DNA of 44,750 bases from Geothermobacter hydrogeniphilus (lineage in GTDB: Bacteria; Desulfobacterota; Desulfuromonadia; Desulfuromonadales; Geothermobacteraceae), in contig NZ_PPFX01000031.1 of the NCBI RefSeq assembly GCF_002898515.1, positions 1 to 44,750 on the forward strand, written 5' to 3'. The notes under the pieces were generated by a model that ran no database searches, had not been told where the DNA came from, and saw only the letters and a list, made by a program, of their open reading frames with translations. Of this stretch, positions 31,007 to 41,890 are shown in pieces. Every line of letters begins with the position of its first letter. Positions within the stretch are counted from its first letter, which is position 1. The position numbers and the translations under genes were made by a program.

Positions 31007-32482
31007 TTATTCCGGTTCGAGCATTTCAACGACGAAGGTGCAGCCGCCCCCCGGGGTTTCCTCGACCCGGGCGCGGCCATTGTAGATGCGGGCCAGTTTT
31101 GCCACGATCGCCAGGCCGATGCCGGTGCCCTCGCCGGTGCTGGACCGGCCGCGGGTGAAGGGTTCGAAAATCCGTTCCCGTTCCTTTTCTTCCAGTCCCC
31201 GGCCGTGGTCGCGGATCTGGTAGCGCAACCGTCGGCCTTCCCGATCTCCGCTGATTTCGATCGTGCCTCTCGGTTCGCAGCCGTAGCGCAGTGCGTTGCC
31301 GATCAGGTTGCTGAACATCTGGATCAGCAGGGTTTCCGGCAGCCGGGCCGCGGGCAGCGGGCCGACGCTGATCTCGGCCTGTTTGTCGGCGATCTCATCC
31401 CGCAGGTTCTCCATCACATCCGCGACCACGGCATTGGTCGACAGCGGCTCGGCCGGTTGCGGCAGTTTGCCGATCTGTGCCAGGACCAGCAGGTCTTCCA
31501 TCTGCTGCAGCATCTTGAGTCCCTGGGTTTCGATGTCCTGCAGCAGCCCGAGGGCCTGCTCATCCAGTTTGTCCCGGTACTGTTCGCGCAGGTACTCGGC
31601 GAAGCCGATAATCGGGGTCAGCGGCGAACGCAGGTCGTGGGAGACGGTGTGGGCGAAGGCGTCAAGCTCCTTATTGGCGTCACGCAACGCCTGCTCCACC
31701 GCCTTGCGTTCGGTGATATCGCGGCAGACCGCCAGTTTCAACGTCTTCCCGTCACTGTTCGCCAGGGGGGTGTGCAGCAATTCGTGGGTCTGTTTCAGTT
31801 TCGGGATAAAGCGTTCTTCGCGGACGATTTCACCGGCGCCGACCCGCTCGATGGGACAGTCGGGGCAGGGATGGTCCAGGTCGTGGAAGGAGTTGAAACA
31901 GCACTCGCCGATATGGTCGCCGAGCTGTTCGATCATCGCCCGGTTCATGTAGGAAACCTGGTAATCATCGGTGACGATGTAGGCGAAGTCGGTCATCGCC
32001 TCAAGCAGGCTGTTCAGGCGGCTGCGTTCCTTTTCCAGTTCGGCGGTGCGCTGGGCGACAGTGCTTTCCAGCTGTTCGCTCTGGCGGCGCAGGGCGGCTT
32101 CGAGTTTTTTCTGCTCGGTGACATCAATGAAGGACTCGATGCCGCCGACGATCTCACCATCCTTGCGCAGATAGTCGATATTTTTACTGATGATGAGGGA
32201 ATCGCCCGTCTTGGTGTAAATGGTACAGAAGGCGCCGATAACCGGTTTTTCAACGGTCGGGCTGTAGAGCCCGCAGCCGCGGCCGCATTCCACTCCTTCG
32301 AGAAAGGAGCAGTGACGGCCGAGTGCTTCCTCGGCGCTGTAGCCGGTGATCCGTTCCGCTTCGCTGTTCCAGTAGACCACCCGCTGGTCCGTATCGACCA
32401 GGAACAGGCCGCTGGGCATGGTGCGCAACAGCAGTTCGACCGGCAGCAGTTTGAGAAAATCGGTTAATGGCGCCTGTTTCAT
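31007..32482 (-). CDS. PAS-PAS sensor histidine kinase with cysteine clusters
   Basis: A 491-residue soluble kinase. PAS1 (about 15-125) contains Cys58, Cys66 and Cys70 (HCSFLEGVECGRGCG); PAS2 (about 150-275) contains CCFNSFHDLDHPCPDCP. A coiled coil joins them. The HisKA domain has FAHTVSHDLRSPLTPI with the phosphorylated His, and the ATPase domain has NLIGNALRY, DHGRGL and GTGIGLAIV. No membrane helix is seen, so it senses a cytoplasmic signal, perhaps redox or Fe-S status by the cysteines. I chose the ATG at 32480-32482 since a longer frame would overlap comF. The convergent neighbour is the hydrogenase operon; a link to the NtrC-type regulator is possible. Confidence 0.88.
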   Translation of the reverse strand: MKQAPLTDFLKLLPVELLLRTMPSGLFLVDTDQRVVYWNSEAERITGYSAEEALGRHCSFLEGVECGRGCGLYSPTVEKPVIGAFCTIYTKTGDSLIISKNIDYLRKDGEIVGGIESFIDVTEQKKLEAALRRQSEQLESTVAQRTAELEKERSRLNSLLEAMTDFAYIVTDDYQVSYMNRAMIEQLGDHIGECCFNSFHDLDHPCPDCPIERVGAGEIVREERFIPKLKQTHELLHTPLANSDGKTLKLAVCRDITERKAVEQALRDANKELDAFAHTVSHDLRSPLTPIIGFAEYLREQYRDKLDEQALGLLQDIETQGLKMLQQMEDLLVLAQIGKLPQPAEPLSTNAVVADVMENLRDEIADKQAEISVGPLPAARLPETLLIQMFSNLIGNALRYGCEPRGTIEISGDREGRRLRYQIRDHGRGLEEKERERIFEPFTRGRSSTGEGTGIGLAIVAKLARIYNGRARVEETPGGGCTFVVEMLEPE

Positions 32483-32543
32483 GGTTTCTTTGTCCGGTTG
32501 CAACGGAATGTCCTTGACCCTTGTCGGCAGCAAAAAATGTGCC

Positions 32544-33287
32544 TCATGGTTGCAGATGGCGTGGGGCACGCGCCAGCAGCGCCACCCGTATTTCGACCGC
32601 ACCGGCCAGCCGCAGCATCCTGCTGCAGGCCCGGGCGGTGGCGCCGGTGGTCATGACGTCATCGACCAGCAGGATCGATCTGTCGTTAAGTTTATCATCG
32701 ATCCTCAGGGCCTGTTGCATGTTTTTCTGCCTTTCAGCGGCATTCAGCCCCTGTTGTGGTGGTGTATGCCGCACCCGACGCAGCAACCGGGAGGACACCG
32801 GGGCCGACAGTGTCTTTCCCAGCATCCGGGCCAGCAGCAGCGACTGGTTGAAGGTGCGTTCGCGCAATCGTCGCGGGTGCAGCGGCACCGGGATAATCAG
32901 GTCCGGTGCATAATGCGGCCAGCGATGGCGGACGGTTGCGGCCAGCAGCTGGCCCAGCGGTTGATCGAGCAGCGGCAGGCGGTGGTACTTGAGCCGGCCG
33001 ATGGCCTGTTTCAGCAATCCGCTGTAGGGTCCGAGCGCACAGACGGCATCAAAAGGAGGGGGAGAGGTGATACAGTCGCCACAGAGATGGGGTGATCCTT
33101 CTATGGCCGGGTAGGGCAGGTCGCAACGCGGACAACGCGCTTCGGGCAATGGCGGCAGAGCGTCAAGACAGCTTCCGCACAGGGGCAGGTGGACGTCGCG
33201 CCGGTCATCGCAGAGCGGGCAGACGGCCGGCAGCAACCAGCGGCCGGCCGCCGCAAACTCATCAAGCAGTGCTTGTTTCCAGTGCAC
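32544..33287 (-). CDS. comF: ComF family amidophosphoribosyltransferase-like protein
   Basis: A 247-residue ComF/GntX-type protein. It has an N-terminal zinc-finger set (CPLCDD, CGSCLDAL, CPRCDLPY, CGDC) and a C-terminal phosphoribosyltransferase fold with the PRPP-binding signature SILLVDDVMTTGATARAC; PVPLHPRRLRERTFNQS is also diagnostic. ComF takes part in DNA uptake in competent bacteria, while its role in other bacteria is unclear. The gene follows gpmI by 86 bases. Confidence 0.92.
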   Translation of the reverse strand: MHWKQALLDEFAAAGRWLLPAVCPLCDDRRDVHLPLCGSCLDALPPLPEARCPRCDLPYPAIEGSPHLCGDCITSPPPFDAVCALGPYSGLLKQAIGRLKYHRLPLLDQPLGQLLAATVRHRWPHYAPDLIIPVPLHPRRLRERTFNQSLLLARMLGKTLSAPVSSRLLRRVRHTPPQQGLNAAERQKNMQQALRIDDKLNDRSILLVDDVMTTGATARACSRMLRLAGAVEIRVALLARAPRHLQP

Positions 33288-33349
33288 ATCCCCCTCCGAA
33301 GGTCACGTTTGTCGAGCCCCTGCTCCGGCTTCCGATGTGACGTCAGGAT

Positions 33350-33378
33350 CCTGAATCCGTGGGCTTCACAGATTCAGG
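33350..33378. repeat. Small palindrome of the CCTGAATCCGTG repeat family at the gpmI end
   Basis: CCTGAATCCGTG and CACAGATTCAGG (one mismatched pair) form a hairpin with a five-base loop that contains the gpmI stop codon (33374-33376). Its first 17 bases match the end of the element at 42841-43003. It could also work as a terminator, though no T-run follows. Confidence 0.6.
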
Positions 33379-34924
33379 AGGATGTCTGCAGCAGGCTGCG
33401 GCCGGTCATGGCGGCCGGTTGCGGCAGCCCGAGCAGCTGCAGCATGGTCGGGGCCAGGTCGGCAAGAACCCCGGGTTGCAGACCGGCCCGACGGTAGCGG
33501 TCATCAACCAGCAGCAGGGCGACCGGGTCGCTGGTATGGGCGGTGTGCGGCTGGCCGTGATCGCTCATCTTTTCACAGTTGCCATGATCGGCGGTGATCA
33601 GCAGGCCGCCCCCGGCTGCCTGGACCGCTTCAACCACGCGGCCGAGACAGGCATCGACGGTTTCCATCGCCTTGACCGCTGCCGGGAAAACCCCGGTGTG
33701 TCCGACCATGTCGGGGTTGGCGAAGTTGAGGATGATGACGTCATACTGTCCTGATTCGATCCGCGCCACGACTTCGTCAGTCACCTCGGCGGCACTCATT
33801 TCCGGTTTCTGGTCGTAGGTGGCAACATCTTTCGGAGATGGGATCAGCGCCCGGTCCTCCCCGGCGAAGGGCTCCTCGACGCCACCGTTGAAGAAGAAGG
33901 TGACATGGGCATACTTTTCGGTTTCGGCGATCCGCAGCTGGGTTTTACCCGCCTTGGCGAGAACCTCGCCGAAGATGTCCGGGTAGCTTTCCGGAGGGAA
34001 AACAACCGGCAGGCCGAAGGTTTCGTCATATTCGGTGAGACAGAGATAGCAGGCCAGTTCGGGATGTCCTCCCCGGTCAAAACCGTCGAAATCGTCGAAG
34101 GTGAAGGCCCGGGTCAGTTCGCGGGCCCGGTCGGCGCGGAAGTTGAAAAAGAGGATGCCGTCGCCATCGTCGACTGTCGCGAGCGGCTTGCCGTCGCGCA
34201 GGATGACGCGCGGCTCGACGAATTCGTCGCTCTGCCCGGCGGCGTAGGCTTCTTCGATGGCCCCGGCGCTGTCGGTGGCGGTTATTCCCCGGCCGTTGAC
34301 CAGTGCCTGCCAGGCGCGTTCGATTCGTTCCCAGCGGTTGTCGCGGTCCATGGCGTAAAAGCGGCCGCTGACCGTGGCGATAGCTCCGGCGCCGATTTTC
34401 TTGAGCTGATTTTCCAGCTCCCGCAGGTAGCCGGCACCGCTTTTCGGCGGCGTGTCGCGTCCGTCCATGAAGGCATGGATGCAGATCTCCCCGATGCCCT
34501 GCTGCCTGGCCATTTCGACCAGCGCGTAGAGGTGGGTATTGTGCGAGTGGACGCCGCCGTCGGAGAGCAGGCCGCAGAGGTGCAGCTTGCCGCCGTTTTC
34601 GCGAACTTTGCGCATGCCCTCAAGCATCACCGGGTTGGTGAAGAAGTCGCCGTCTTCGATGCTTTTGCTGATCCGGGTCAGATCCTGGTAGACGACCCGG
34701 CCGGCGCCGATGTTGAGATGCCCGACTTCGGAGTTGCCCATTTGTCCGTCAGGCAGGCCGACATCGAGTCCGGAGGCGCCAAGGGTGGTGTGGGGGAATT
34801 CCTTGAATAATCGATCGAGAACCGGAGTCCGTGCCTGGCAGACGGCGTTGTCGGGAGTACAATCAGCCTGGCCCCAGCCATCGAGGATGACCAGGGCCAG
34901 GGGGGCTTTCGCATTGTGTTTCAT
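33374..34924 (-). CDS. gpmI: 2,3-bisphosphoglycerate-independent phosphoglycerate mutase
   Basis: A 516-residue glycolytic enzyme of the alkaline-phosphatase superfamily interconverting 3- and 2-phosphoglycerate with two manganese ions. Seen are LVILDGWG with the metal Asp, [14 protein letters not shown] with the phosphorylated Ser, [38 protein letters not shown] and [11 protein letters not shown] with metal-binding His and Asp. Length and motifs are standard. It lies two bases after the lapB-like gene; the stop is in a palindromic repeat. Confidence 0.97.
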   Translation of the reverse strand: MKHNAKAPLALVILDGWGQADCTPDNAVCQARTPVLDRLFKEFPHTTLGASGLDVGLPDGQMGNSEVGHLNIGAGRVVYQDLTRISKSIEDGDFFTNPVMLEGMRKVRENGGKLHLCGLLSDGGVHSHNTHLYALVEMARQQGIGEICIHAFMDGRDTPPKSGAGYLRELENQLKKIGAGAIATVSGRFYAMDRDNRWERIERAWQALVNGRGITATDSAGAIEEAYAAGQSDEFVEPRVILRDGKPLATVDDGDGILFFNFRADRARELTRAFTFDDFDGFDRGGHPELACYLCLTEYDETFGLPVVFPPESYPDIFGEVLAKAGKTQLRIAETEKYAHVTFFFNGGVEEPFAGEDRALIPSPKDVATYDQKPEMSAAEVTDEVVARIESGQYDVIILNFANPDMVGHTGVFPAAVKAMETVDACLGRVVEAVQAAGGGLLITADHGNCEKMSDHGQPHTAHTSDPVALLLVDDRYRRAGLQPGVLADLAPTMLQLLGLPQPAAMTGRSLLQTSS

Positions 34925-34926
34925 TT

Positions 34927-36285
34927 CTATCTCTCACCGTGGTGGATTTCCCTGACCTCGATCGGCCGGGCTTCGTGGAACAGCTGGCGGTTGATGAGAC
35001 TCAACCCGCCCCAGTTGCCGCATTCATCGCAGCGGCTCTGCCAATCCTGGTAGGATTTGCCGCAGTGATCGCAGACAAAGCCGAGACGCAGATGCTTGTT
35101 GGTGCCGAGCGCCCGCTTGTATTCTTCGACCGCGTCCTCGATCCGGTCACGTCGTCGATAGGCTTCACCGAGCAGGAAGTTGAGCTGGGTTGATTCGATG
35201 CCGGAACTTTCGACTATGTACAGCTGGTCAATCGCCTCTTCGACCATTTCCAGCCGCAGGCAGAATTTGCCGAAAAAGAGCCGCAGCAGCATGTCGTCAG
35301 GTTTTCGGCTGGTCGCGTCGCGGTAAAAGGTCAGCAGGCCGGCCGGATCCTCGGTCTCCATGTAATAATCTTCAAGGCGGGAGAGGAAGATGCTGCGGCC
35401 CAGCTTCTGGTAGCCTTCCTGCCAGGTACGGACCGCATCGTCTCCCCGGCCGACGGCTTTCTGCGCGTCGCCCAGAGAGACGCGGGCGGGAACCAGTTCC
35501 GGGGCGTCCTTGACAAGGTCCTGGAATTCTCCCAGGGCCTTGTCGGCTTCACCGTTTTCGAGCATCAGGCGGGCGACTTCGTAGCGCAGGTTGGCCAGCA
35601 GCTTCTTTTCATCCGCGAGGCGTTTGCTCTTCTGGGCCACCTTGATCACCCGTTTCTGCAGGTCATAGGCTTCCTGCCAGTTGCCGGCGGCGATATGCAG
35701 GTCGCGCAGCGAGCGCAACGCCTTGCGGTTGTCGGCCTCAAGGGCGAGGATCGCCTGGTAGGCCTCGATCGCTTCGTCGGTCTGGTCGAGTTTCTGGTAG
35801 GTGGTGGCGAGTTTGAACAGCACTTCCAGGTTTTTACCGTCGATGTCCCGCGCCTTGAGCAGCAGTTTGACTGCTTCGCTGCCTTCACCATCCTGCAGTT
35901 GCACGCTGGCCAGGGCGATCAGCGAATCGATGCTCTTCGGATCGCGTTCGAGAGTTTTCTGCAGCAGAACCCGGGCTTTTTTCAGATCCCCGGAGAGCAG
36001 TCTGCCGACGCCTTCGCGGTAGATGGCGCTGATTTCCTTGCTTTTCTTCTCGCTGCGTTCACGGCGCCAGTGTTTGACCCCGTGGACCAGGACGCTGTAG
36101 ATATGCGCGCCGTAGCCGATGCACAGGCCGACCAGGACAAAGCCGAGAATCAGCAGTGCCGGCGAAAAGGTGATGCTTTTGCCGGTCCAGTAGATCAGGG
36201 TGATGTCTTCCGGATTAAGCCAGCTGCAGTAGATGAAGAACGACAGGAAAAGGATGACCAGCAGTAAAAATCCGAGAATTGTCAT
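34927..36285 (-). CDS. lapB: LapA-LapB fusion: DUF1049 membrane domain, TPR repeats, rubredoxin-like end
   Basis: A 452-residue protein. The first about 85 residues have two membrane helices and the LapA/DUF1049 pattern ([15 protein letters not shown], then a second helix and a basic stretch [10 protein letters not shown]). The middle is a TPR superhelix (about 90-410). The C-terminus holds a rubredoxin-like metal site, [19 protein letters not shown]. In E. coli LapA and LapB are separate; LapB regulates LpxC turnover and lipopolysaccharide assembly and has one helix, TPRs and the same C-terminal metal site. The ATG at 36283-36285 follows GGGAG. The assignment to lapB is by architecture. Confidence 0.85.
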   Translation of the reverse strand: MTILGFLLLVILFLSFFIYCSWLNPEDITLIYWTGKSITFSPALLILGFVLVGLCIGYGAHIYSVLVHGVKHWRRERSEKKSKEISAIYREGVGRLLSGDLKKARVLLQKTLERDPKSIDSLIALASVQLQDGEGSEAVKLLLKARDIDGKNLEVLFKLATTYQKLDQTDEAIEAYQAILALEADNRKALRSLRDLHIAAGNWQEAYDLQKRVIKVAQKSKRLADEKKLLANLRYEVARLMLENGEADKALGEFQDLVKDAPELVPARVSLGDAQKAVGRGDDAVRTWQEGYQKLGRSIFLSRLEDYYMETEDPAGLLTFYRDATSRKPDDMLLRLFFGKFCLRLEMVEEAIDQLYIVESSGIESTQLNFLLGEAYRRRDRIEDAVEEYKRALGTNKHLRLGFVCDHCGKSYQDWQSRCDECGNWGGLSLINRQLFHEARPIEVREIHHGER

Positions 36286-36411
36286 GGCATGCTCCCGGGG
36301 CAGGTTGCCCACTGGAATAACATTGTACCTGAAACCAGGCGTTTGTCTTGTCCGGCCGGCGGATTATCCTGTTGCCGGCAGAGCGCCGCGCCGCGGGAGG
36401 CGGGCCGGTGT

Positions 36412-36765
36412 CTATTCGCCGAACTTTTCAATGTCGGTTTTGCAGTCGATGCAGAAGCGCGAGAAGGGGCGGACCTTCATCCGGGCCTGGCTGATTTCCT
36501 CCTCGCAGCGGACGCAGACACCGTATTCGCCGGAGCGGATGCGCTCCAGGGCGGCATCGATATCGCGGATCTTCTGCTGCTGGGTCGCGCCGAGATTGAG
36601 CAGTACGTCGCGATTGGCGGCATTGGCCGAGACGTCACTGATGTCCGGCAGGCTTTCTTCTCCGAGTTCACGGTAGGTGTGCATCGATCCCTGCACCTCC
36701 TGGAGAACCTGCCGGCGCATCTCCAGAAGGAGTTGTTTAGCTGCTTCGAGTTCTTCCTGATTCAT
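36412..36765 (-). CDS. DksA/TraR-type zinc-finger protein
   Basis: A 117-residue protein with an N-terminal coiled coil (about 1-70) and a C-terminal zinc finger, CVRCEEEISQARMKVRP followed by FCIDC, plus the typical SGEYGVCVRCEEEI approach. DksA-type proteins bind the secondary channel of RNA polymerase and act with ppGpp. The acidic tip here reads LPDISDVSANAANRD. It is shorter than E. coli DksA (151 residues), as is usual in this group. It follows rlmH by 17 bases. Confidence 0.9.
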   Translation of the reverse strand: MNQEELEAAKQLLLEMRRQVLQEVQGSMHTYRELGEESLPDISDVSANAANRDVLLNLGATQQQKIRDIDAALERIRSGEYGVCVRCEEEISQARMKVRPFSRFCIDCKTDIEKFGE

Positions 36766-36782
36766 TGCCCCTCCAGCCTCCT

Positions 36783-37259
36783 TCAGGCATTGTGGTACGG
36801 TTCATTGCGGATAATGGTCATCGCCCGGTAGAGTTGTTCCAGGGCGATGACGCGTGCCATCTGGTGGGTGAACGTCAGCCGCGACAGGGAGAGGATCCTG
36901 TCGGCCCGCTGTTTGACGGCCGGACTCAGGCCCCAGGCGCCACCGATGACCAGATTCAGATTCTGCGGGCCGGCGGTCATCTGCTCGTCGAGTAGCCGGG
37001 CCAGTTCAACCGAGCTGAGTTGTTTCCCCTGTTCGTCCAGCACCAGGGTTGTTCCCGGCGCGGCAAGCTGGGCGAGTATCCGTTCGCCTTCCCGTTCCCG
37101 CAGCAGGGCCGTGTTCGGTTTTTTGCCGCCGCCCTTTTCTTCCTTCAGTTCGACCAGCTCGAAAGGAAGATAGCGCTGCAGTCGCTGCCGGTAGTCGGCG
37201 GCCGCTTCCCGAAGCCAGTCCCGGGAGAGCTTGCCGACACAGACCAGCCTCAGTTTCAC
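36783..37259 (-). CDS. rlmH: 23S rRNA (pseudouridine1915-N3)-methyltransferase RlmH
   Basis: A 158-residue SPOUT methyltransferase acting on helix 69 of 23S rRNA. The knotted SAM site is visible in TLVLDEQGKQLSSVELA and NLVIGGAWGLS, and the end SLSRLTFTHQMARVIALEQL followed by YRAMTIIRNEPYHNA is diagnostic (usually ending YHH). The gene overlaps rsfS by four bases. Confidence 0.96.
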   Translation of the reverse strand: MKLRLVCVGKLSRDWLREAAADYRQRLQRYLPFELVELKEEKGGGKKPNTALLREREGERILAQLAAPGTTLVLDEQGKQLSSVELARLLDEQMTAGPQNLNLVIGGAWGLSPAVKQRADRILSLSRLTFTHQMARVIALEQLYRAMTIIRNEPYHNA

Positions 37260-37615
37260 GTCGGCTCTTCCGCCTCCGGAACAATTTCCGGGGCTTCACT
37301 CCAGAGCCCTTCCAGGTCATAGAAGCTGCGGACCTCCGGCTGAAAGACATGAACCATCACATCGCCGTAGTCGAGCAGAACCCAGCGGCCGTCATCCATG
37401 CCCTCAACGGCCAGAGGCTGGATGCCGTGGTCCCGTTTCAGCCCGACGCGGATTTCTTCGGCGACGGCCTGCACATGGCGGTCGGAGGTGCCGCTGGCGA
37501 TGACCAGGTAATCGGTCAGGGAGGAGAGTCCGTTGACTTCGAGAATTTTCAGATCCAGCGCCTTTTTTTCCAGCGCCAGGTGGGTGCAGAGCAGAGCCCG
37601 GTCTTTCGACTGCAA
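37256..37615 (-). CDS. rsfS: Ribosomal silencing factor RsfS (Iojap family)
   Basis: A 119-residue RsfS/DUF143 protein that binds ribosomal protein L14 and blocks subunit joining in starvation. Motifs seen are LDLKILEVNGLSSLTDYLVI, ASGTSDRHVQAVAEEI and WVLLDYGDVMVHVFQPEVR with FYDLEGLW. It stands between nadD and rlmH, the usual place. Confidence 0.95.
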   Translation of the reverse strand: MQSKDRALLCTHLALEKKALDLKILEVNGLSSLTDYLVIASGTSDRHVQAVAEEIRVGLKRDHGIQPLAVEGMDDGRWVLLDYGDVMVHVFQPEVRSFYDLEGLWSEAPEIVPEAEEPT

Positions 37616-37629
37616 GCCAAGTATCCTTT

Positions 37630-38274
37630 CTAGCTCCGGTAGAGGTCGTGTCGCGCGATCAACGCCGCGACCGCCGGAGGGACCAGGTAACGTATCGATC
37701 GACCCGTGGCGACCAGTTCCCGGATTCCGGTGGAGGAAATCCCGAGAGGAGTATCATTCAGGAACAGCAGGGTTTTGCCCTTCTGGTGCTGCCATTTTTC
37801 GGGTGAGCAACTATAGCAGAACTGATTTTGAACTGCAACGGGAAGCAGTTCAAAGGGGTTCCCGTCATTGATGCCGGGCCTGGTGACGACCACCAGGTGG
37901 GTCAATTCGAACAGTTTTTGATAATTTTTCCAGCTCGGCAGGTCACGGAACGAGTCGAGACCGATGATGAAATAGAACTCGGCCCGTGGAAATTCCTGTC
38001 GCAGCAGCTGCAGGGTCTGAACGGAATAATTTTTCCCCGGGTGCTGCTGTTCGATGTCGCTGACGCTGAATTTGTCGTGGTCGGCAATCGCCGCCCGCAC
38101 CATCTCAAAGCGGATGGCGAACGGGACCGCGGCAGCTACCTGCTTGTGCGGGGGGGTGGCGGCCGGAAGAAACAGCACCTTGTCCAGGCGGCAGGCTTCG
38201 CGGACCTCTTCGGCGATGCGCAGGTGCGCCAGGTGGATCGGGTTGAAGGTGCCGCCGAGAATGCCCAGTTTCAT
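37630..38274 (-). CDS. nadD: Nicotinate-nucleotide adenylyltransferase
   Basis: A 214-residue nucleotidyltransferase making nicotinate adenine dinucleotide in NAD synthesis. The start MKLGILGGTFNPIHLAHLRI has the GTFNPIH ATP-binding motif; LFLPAATPPHK, FIIGLDSFRDLPSWKNY and the C-terminal LGISSTGIREL (ISSTxIR motif) complete the family pattern. It lies three bases after proA. Confidence 0.96.
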   Translation of the reverse strand: MKLGILGGTFNPIHLAHLRIAEEVREACRLDKVLFLPAATPPHKQVAAAVPFAIRFEMVRAAIADHDKFSVSDIEQQHPGKNYSVQTLQLLRQEFPRAEFYFIIGLDSFRDLPSWKNYQKLFELTHLVVVTRPGINDGNPFELLPVAVQNQFCYSCSPEKWQHQKGKTLLFLNDTPLGISSTGIRELVATGRSIRYLVPPAVAALIARHDLYRS

Positions 38275-38277
38275 TCC

Positions 38278-39533
<1,256 letters not shown>

Positions 39534-39534
<1 letters not shown>

Positions 39535-40709
39535 CAGTTCTTCTCCCTAGGTTCGCTCATTTCAGGGCCTGGTCCTCCGTCCGGCAACTCGGGCTGCAGC
39601 ACCAGGTTGTCGCGGTGAACCACTTCATCCCCGTACTTGTAGCCGAGAATGGCGGCGATCTCGGATGACTTTCGACCGATGATCTGCAGCAGTTCAGCCT
39701 CGGCGTAATTGACGATGCCGCGGGCGACCTCAAGTCCCTGCAGGTCGCAGAGGCGAACCGCGTCACCCCGTTCGAAGCGGCCCTCGATGGTGCTGATGCC
39801 GGAGGGCAGCAGGCTCTTGTTTCCATCGCAGACGGCTCTGAGAGCGCCGGCGTCGAGCAGCAGTCTGCCGCGCGGTTTCTTGGTGAAGGCGATCCAGTGC
39901 TTGCGGGCGGCCAGTTTGTCCTGCGCAGGCAGAATAGAGGTGCCGACCTGTTCGCCGTTGAAGAGGCGCAGCAGGTTGCCGGGAACCCGGCCGTTGAGAA
40001 TCACCGTCGCTGCCCCGCACAGGGCGGCCTGTTTGGCGGCCTTGAGTTTGGTCGCCATGCCGCCGGTGCCGAGGTTGGAGGCGCTTTCCCCGGCCATCGC
40101 TTCGATCCGGGCGTCGATCCGCTCGACCGTCGGGATCAGGCGGGCGTCGTGGTGCCGACCGGGGTCCCGGTCGTAAAGCCCGTTGACGTCGGAAAGAATG
40201 ACCAGCAGCCCGGCTTCGGCGAGGTTGGCGGTCATGGCCGAGAGGTTGTCGTTGTCGCCGAAGCGCAGTTCGTCGACCACCACGGTGTCGTTTTCGTTGA
40301 TGATCGGCACCACCCGGTGCTCTATCAGGGTCATCAGGGTGTTGCGGGCGTTGAGGTAACGGCGCCGGTTGGCAAGGTCGTCACGGGTCAGCAGCACCTG
40401 GGCGACCTTGTGACCGTGGGGGCGAAGACGTTCCTTGTAGGCGCGCATCAGACGGCTCTGGCCGATGGCGGCGGCGGCCTGGCGCAGGGGGATGGTCTGC
40501 GGCCGGCCGCTGATGCCGAGGTCGGCCTTGCCGGCGGCGACGGCCGCCGAGGAGACCAGGATCACCTCGTGACCGCGCAGCAGCAGCTGGTGGACATCCT
40601 CGCAGATGGCATCCAGCATCTTGTCGTCGAGGCCGGTCTCATCGGAGATGACGGTGCTGCCGATTTTGATGACGACCCGTCTTATGTCTGCCGGAAGCTG
40701 TTTTTTCAT
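39534..40709 (-). CDS. proB: Glutamate 5-kinase with PUA domain
   Basis: A 391-residue amino-acid kinase, first step of proline synthesis. The kinase part has [66 protein letters not shown] and [15 protein letters not shown]; the C-terminal about 90 residues are a PUA domain. No Shine-Dalgarno sequence is visible before the ATG at 40707-40709, unlike its neighbours; it may rely on transcription and translation from obgE, 62 bases upstream. Slight extra C-terminal residues ([12 protein letters not shown]-like tail) occur. Confidence 0.96.
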
Positions 40710-40771
40710 AGTATAACTAGCGATTTTTGTTGAAAAAAGAGGTCAAGATTACCCTTTGTCCGGGATTGCTG

Positions 40772-41800
40772 TCAACTTTCCGTTTCCGGGGTCGATCGGC
40801 GCTGTTCGTCCAGCTTTCGGCCGAGGGCGTGGACCAGCGGCTCCAGTCCCTCGCCGGTGGCCGCCGAGATGCAGAAAACCTGGTAGCCGAGCTGCTCAAA
40901 ATGGGCCCGTACCTCCGGGGTGCGGTCGCGGACCTCGGTGAGATCCTGCTTGGTGAGCGCGATCAGCTGTGGTTTGTCGGCCAGTTCGGGGTTGTGGCGG
41001 CCGAGTTCGCGGTTGAGGATGGCGAAGCTTTCCAGCGGGTCGGCCTCCTGCAGCGGAGATAGGTCGACCAGGTGCAGAAACAGGTCGGTCCGTTCGATGT
41101 GACGCAGAAAGCGGCTGCCGAGCCCCTGACCATCGCTGGCACCTTCGATCAGGCCGGGAATGTCGGCCACCACGAAGGAGCGATAACCGCCGAAACCGAC
41201 CACGCCGAGGTTCGGCACCAGGGTGGTGAAGGGGTAGTCGGCAATTTTCGGTCGGGCCGCCGAGATGGCGCTGATCAGGGTGCTTTTGCCGGCATTCGGC
41301 AGTCCGACCAGGCCGACGTCGGCGAGCAGCTTGAGTTCCAGTCGCAGGCGCCTGGCCTCGCCCTCGGTGCCGGGCTGAAAATGCCGCGGTGCGCGATTGG
41401 TACTGGTGGCGAAGCGGGCGTTGCCGCGACCGCCCATGCCGCCCTTGAGCAGGACGATCCGCTCGTCGCGGCCGGTCAGGTCGGCCAGCAGTTCGCCGCT
41501 GTCGTCGTCATAGACCAGGGTTCCGGGGGGGACGCTGATGACGCAGTCCTCACCGTTCTTGCCGTGCATGTTTCGGCTCAGACCGGGGGCGCCGTTTTTG
41601 GCCTTGTAGTGGATCTTGTAGCGCAGGTCGAGCAGGGTGCCGAGGCCGGGATCGACGCGCAGGATGACATTGCCGCCGTCACCGCCGTCACCACCGTCCG
41701 GCCCGCCGCGGGGAATGAATTTTTCCCGGCGGAAAGAGAGCCCGCCGCGACCGCCGTCACCAGCCTTGACATTGATTTTTACTTCATCGACGAAGTTCAT
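40772..41800 (-). CDS. obgE: GTPase ObgE/CgtA
   Basis: A 342-residue Obg GTPase involved in 50S assembly and stringent control. The N-terminal glycine-rich Obg fold starts MNFVDEVKINVKAGDGGRGG; the G domain has LVGLPNAGKSTLI, DIPGLIEGAS, LTKQDL and CISAATGEGL motifs. The C-terminal acidic extension of E. coli is absent. I chose the ATG at 41798-41800, the normal N-terminus; a GTG at 41818 would add six atypical residues. No Shine-Dalgarno is seen; a strong hairpin ends 13 bases upstream. Confidence 0.96.
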   Translation of the reverse strand: MNFVDEVKINVKAGDGGRGGLSFRREKFIPRGGPDGGDGGDGGNVILRVDPGLGTLLDLRYKIHYKAKNGAPGLSRNMHGKNGEDCVISVPPGTLVYDDDSGELLADLTGRDERIVLLKGGMGGRGNARFATSTNRAPRHFQPGTEGEARRLRLELKLLADVGLVGLPNAGKSTLISAISAARPKIADYPFTTLVPNLGVVGFGGYRSFVVADIPGLIEGASDGQGLGSRFLRHIERTDLFLHLVDLSPLQEADPLESFAILNRELGRHNPELADKPQLIALTKQDLTEVRDRTPEVRAHFEQLGYQVFCISAATGEGLEPLVHALGRKLDEQRRSTPETES

Positions 41801-41813
41801 AGGTTTTAAAATC

Positions 41814-41870
41814 GGCACAAGGCTAAGGGCGAAAGGCCAAAGGAGATCCTTTTGCCCTTAGCCTTGTGCC
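41814..41870. repeat. 17-bp-arm palindrome in the rpmA-obgE gap
   Basis: GGCACAAGGCTAAGGGC (41814-41830) has its exact reverse complement at 41854-41870. The 23-base centre contains a further AAAGG/CCTTT pairing. It lies immediately before the obgE start and after the rpmA terminator. It looks like a dispersed palindromic element and may affect obgE translation. Confidence 0.8.
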
Positions 41871-41890
41871 TTTAGCCGCCTTTGAAAGCC

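Noticed and set aside
30617-32467. 616-codon open frame on the plus strand
   Set aside because: It spans the protease gene in another frame and the antisense of the PAS kinase; both have strong motifs.
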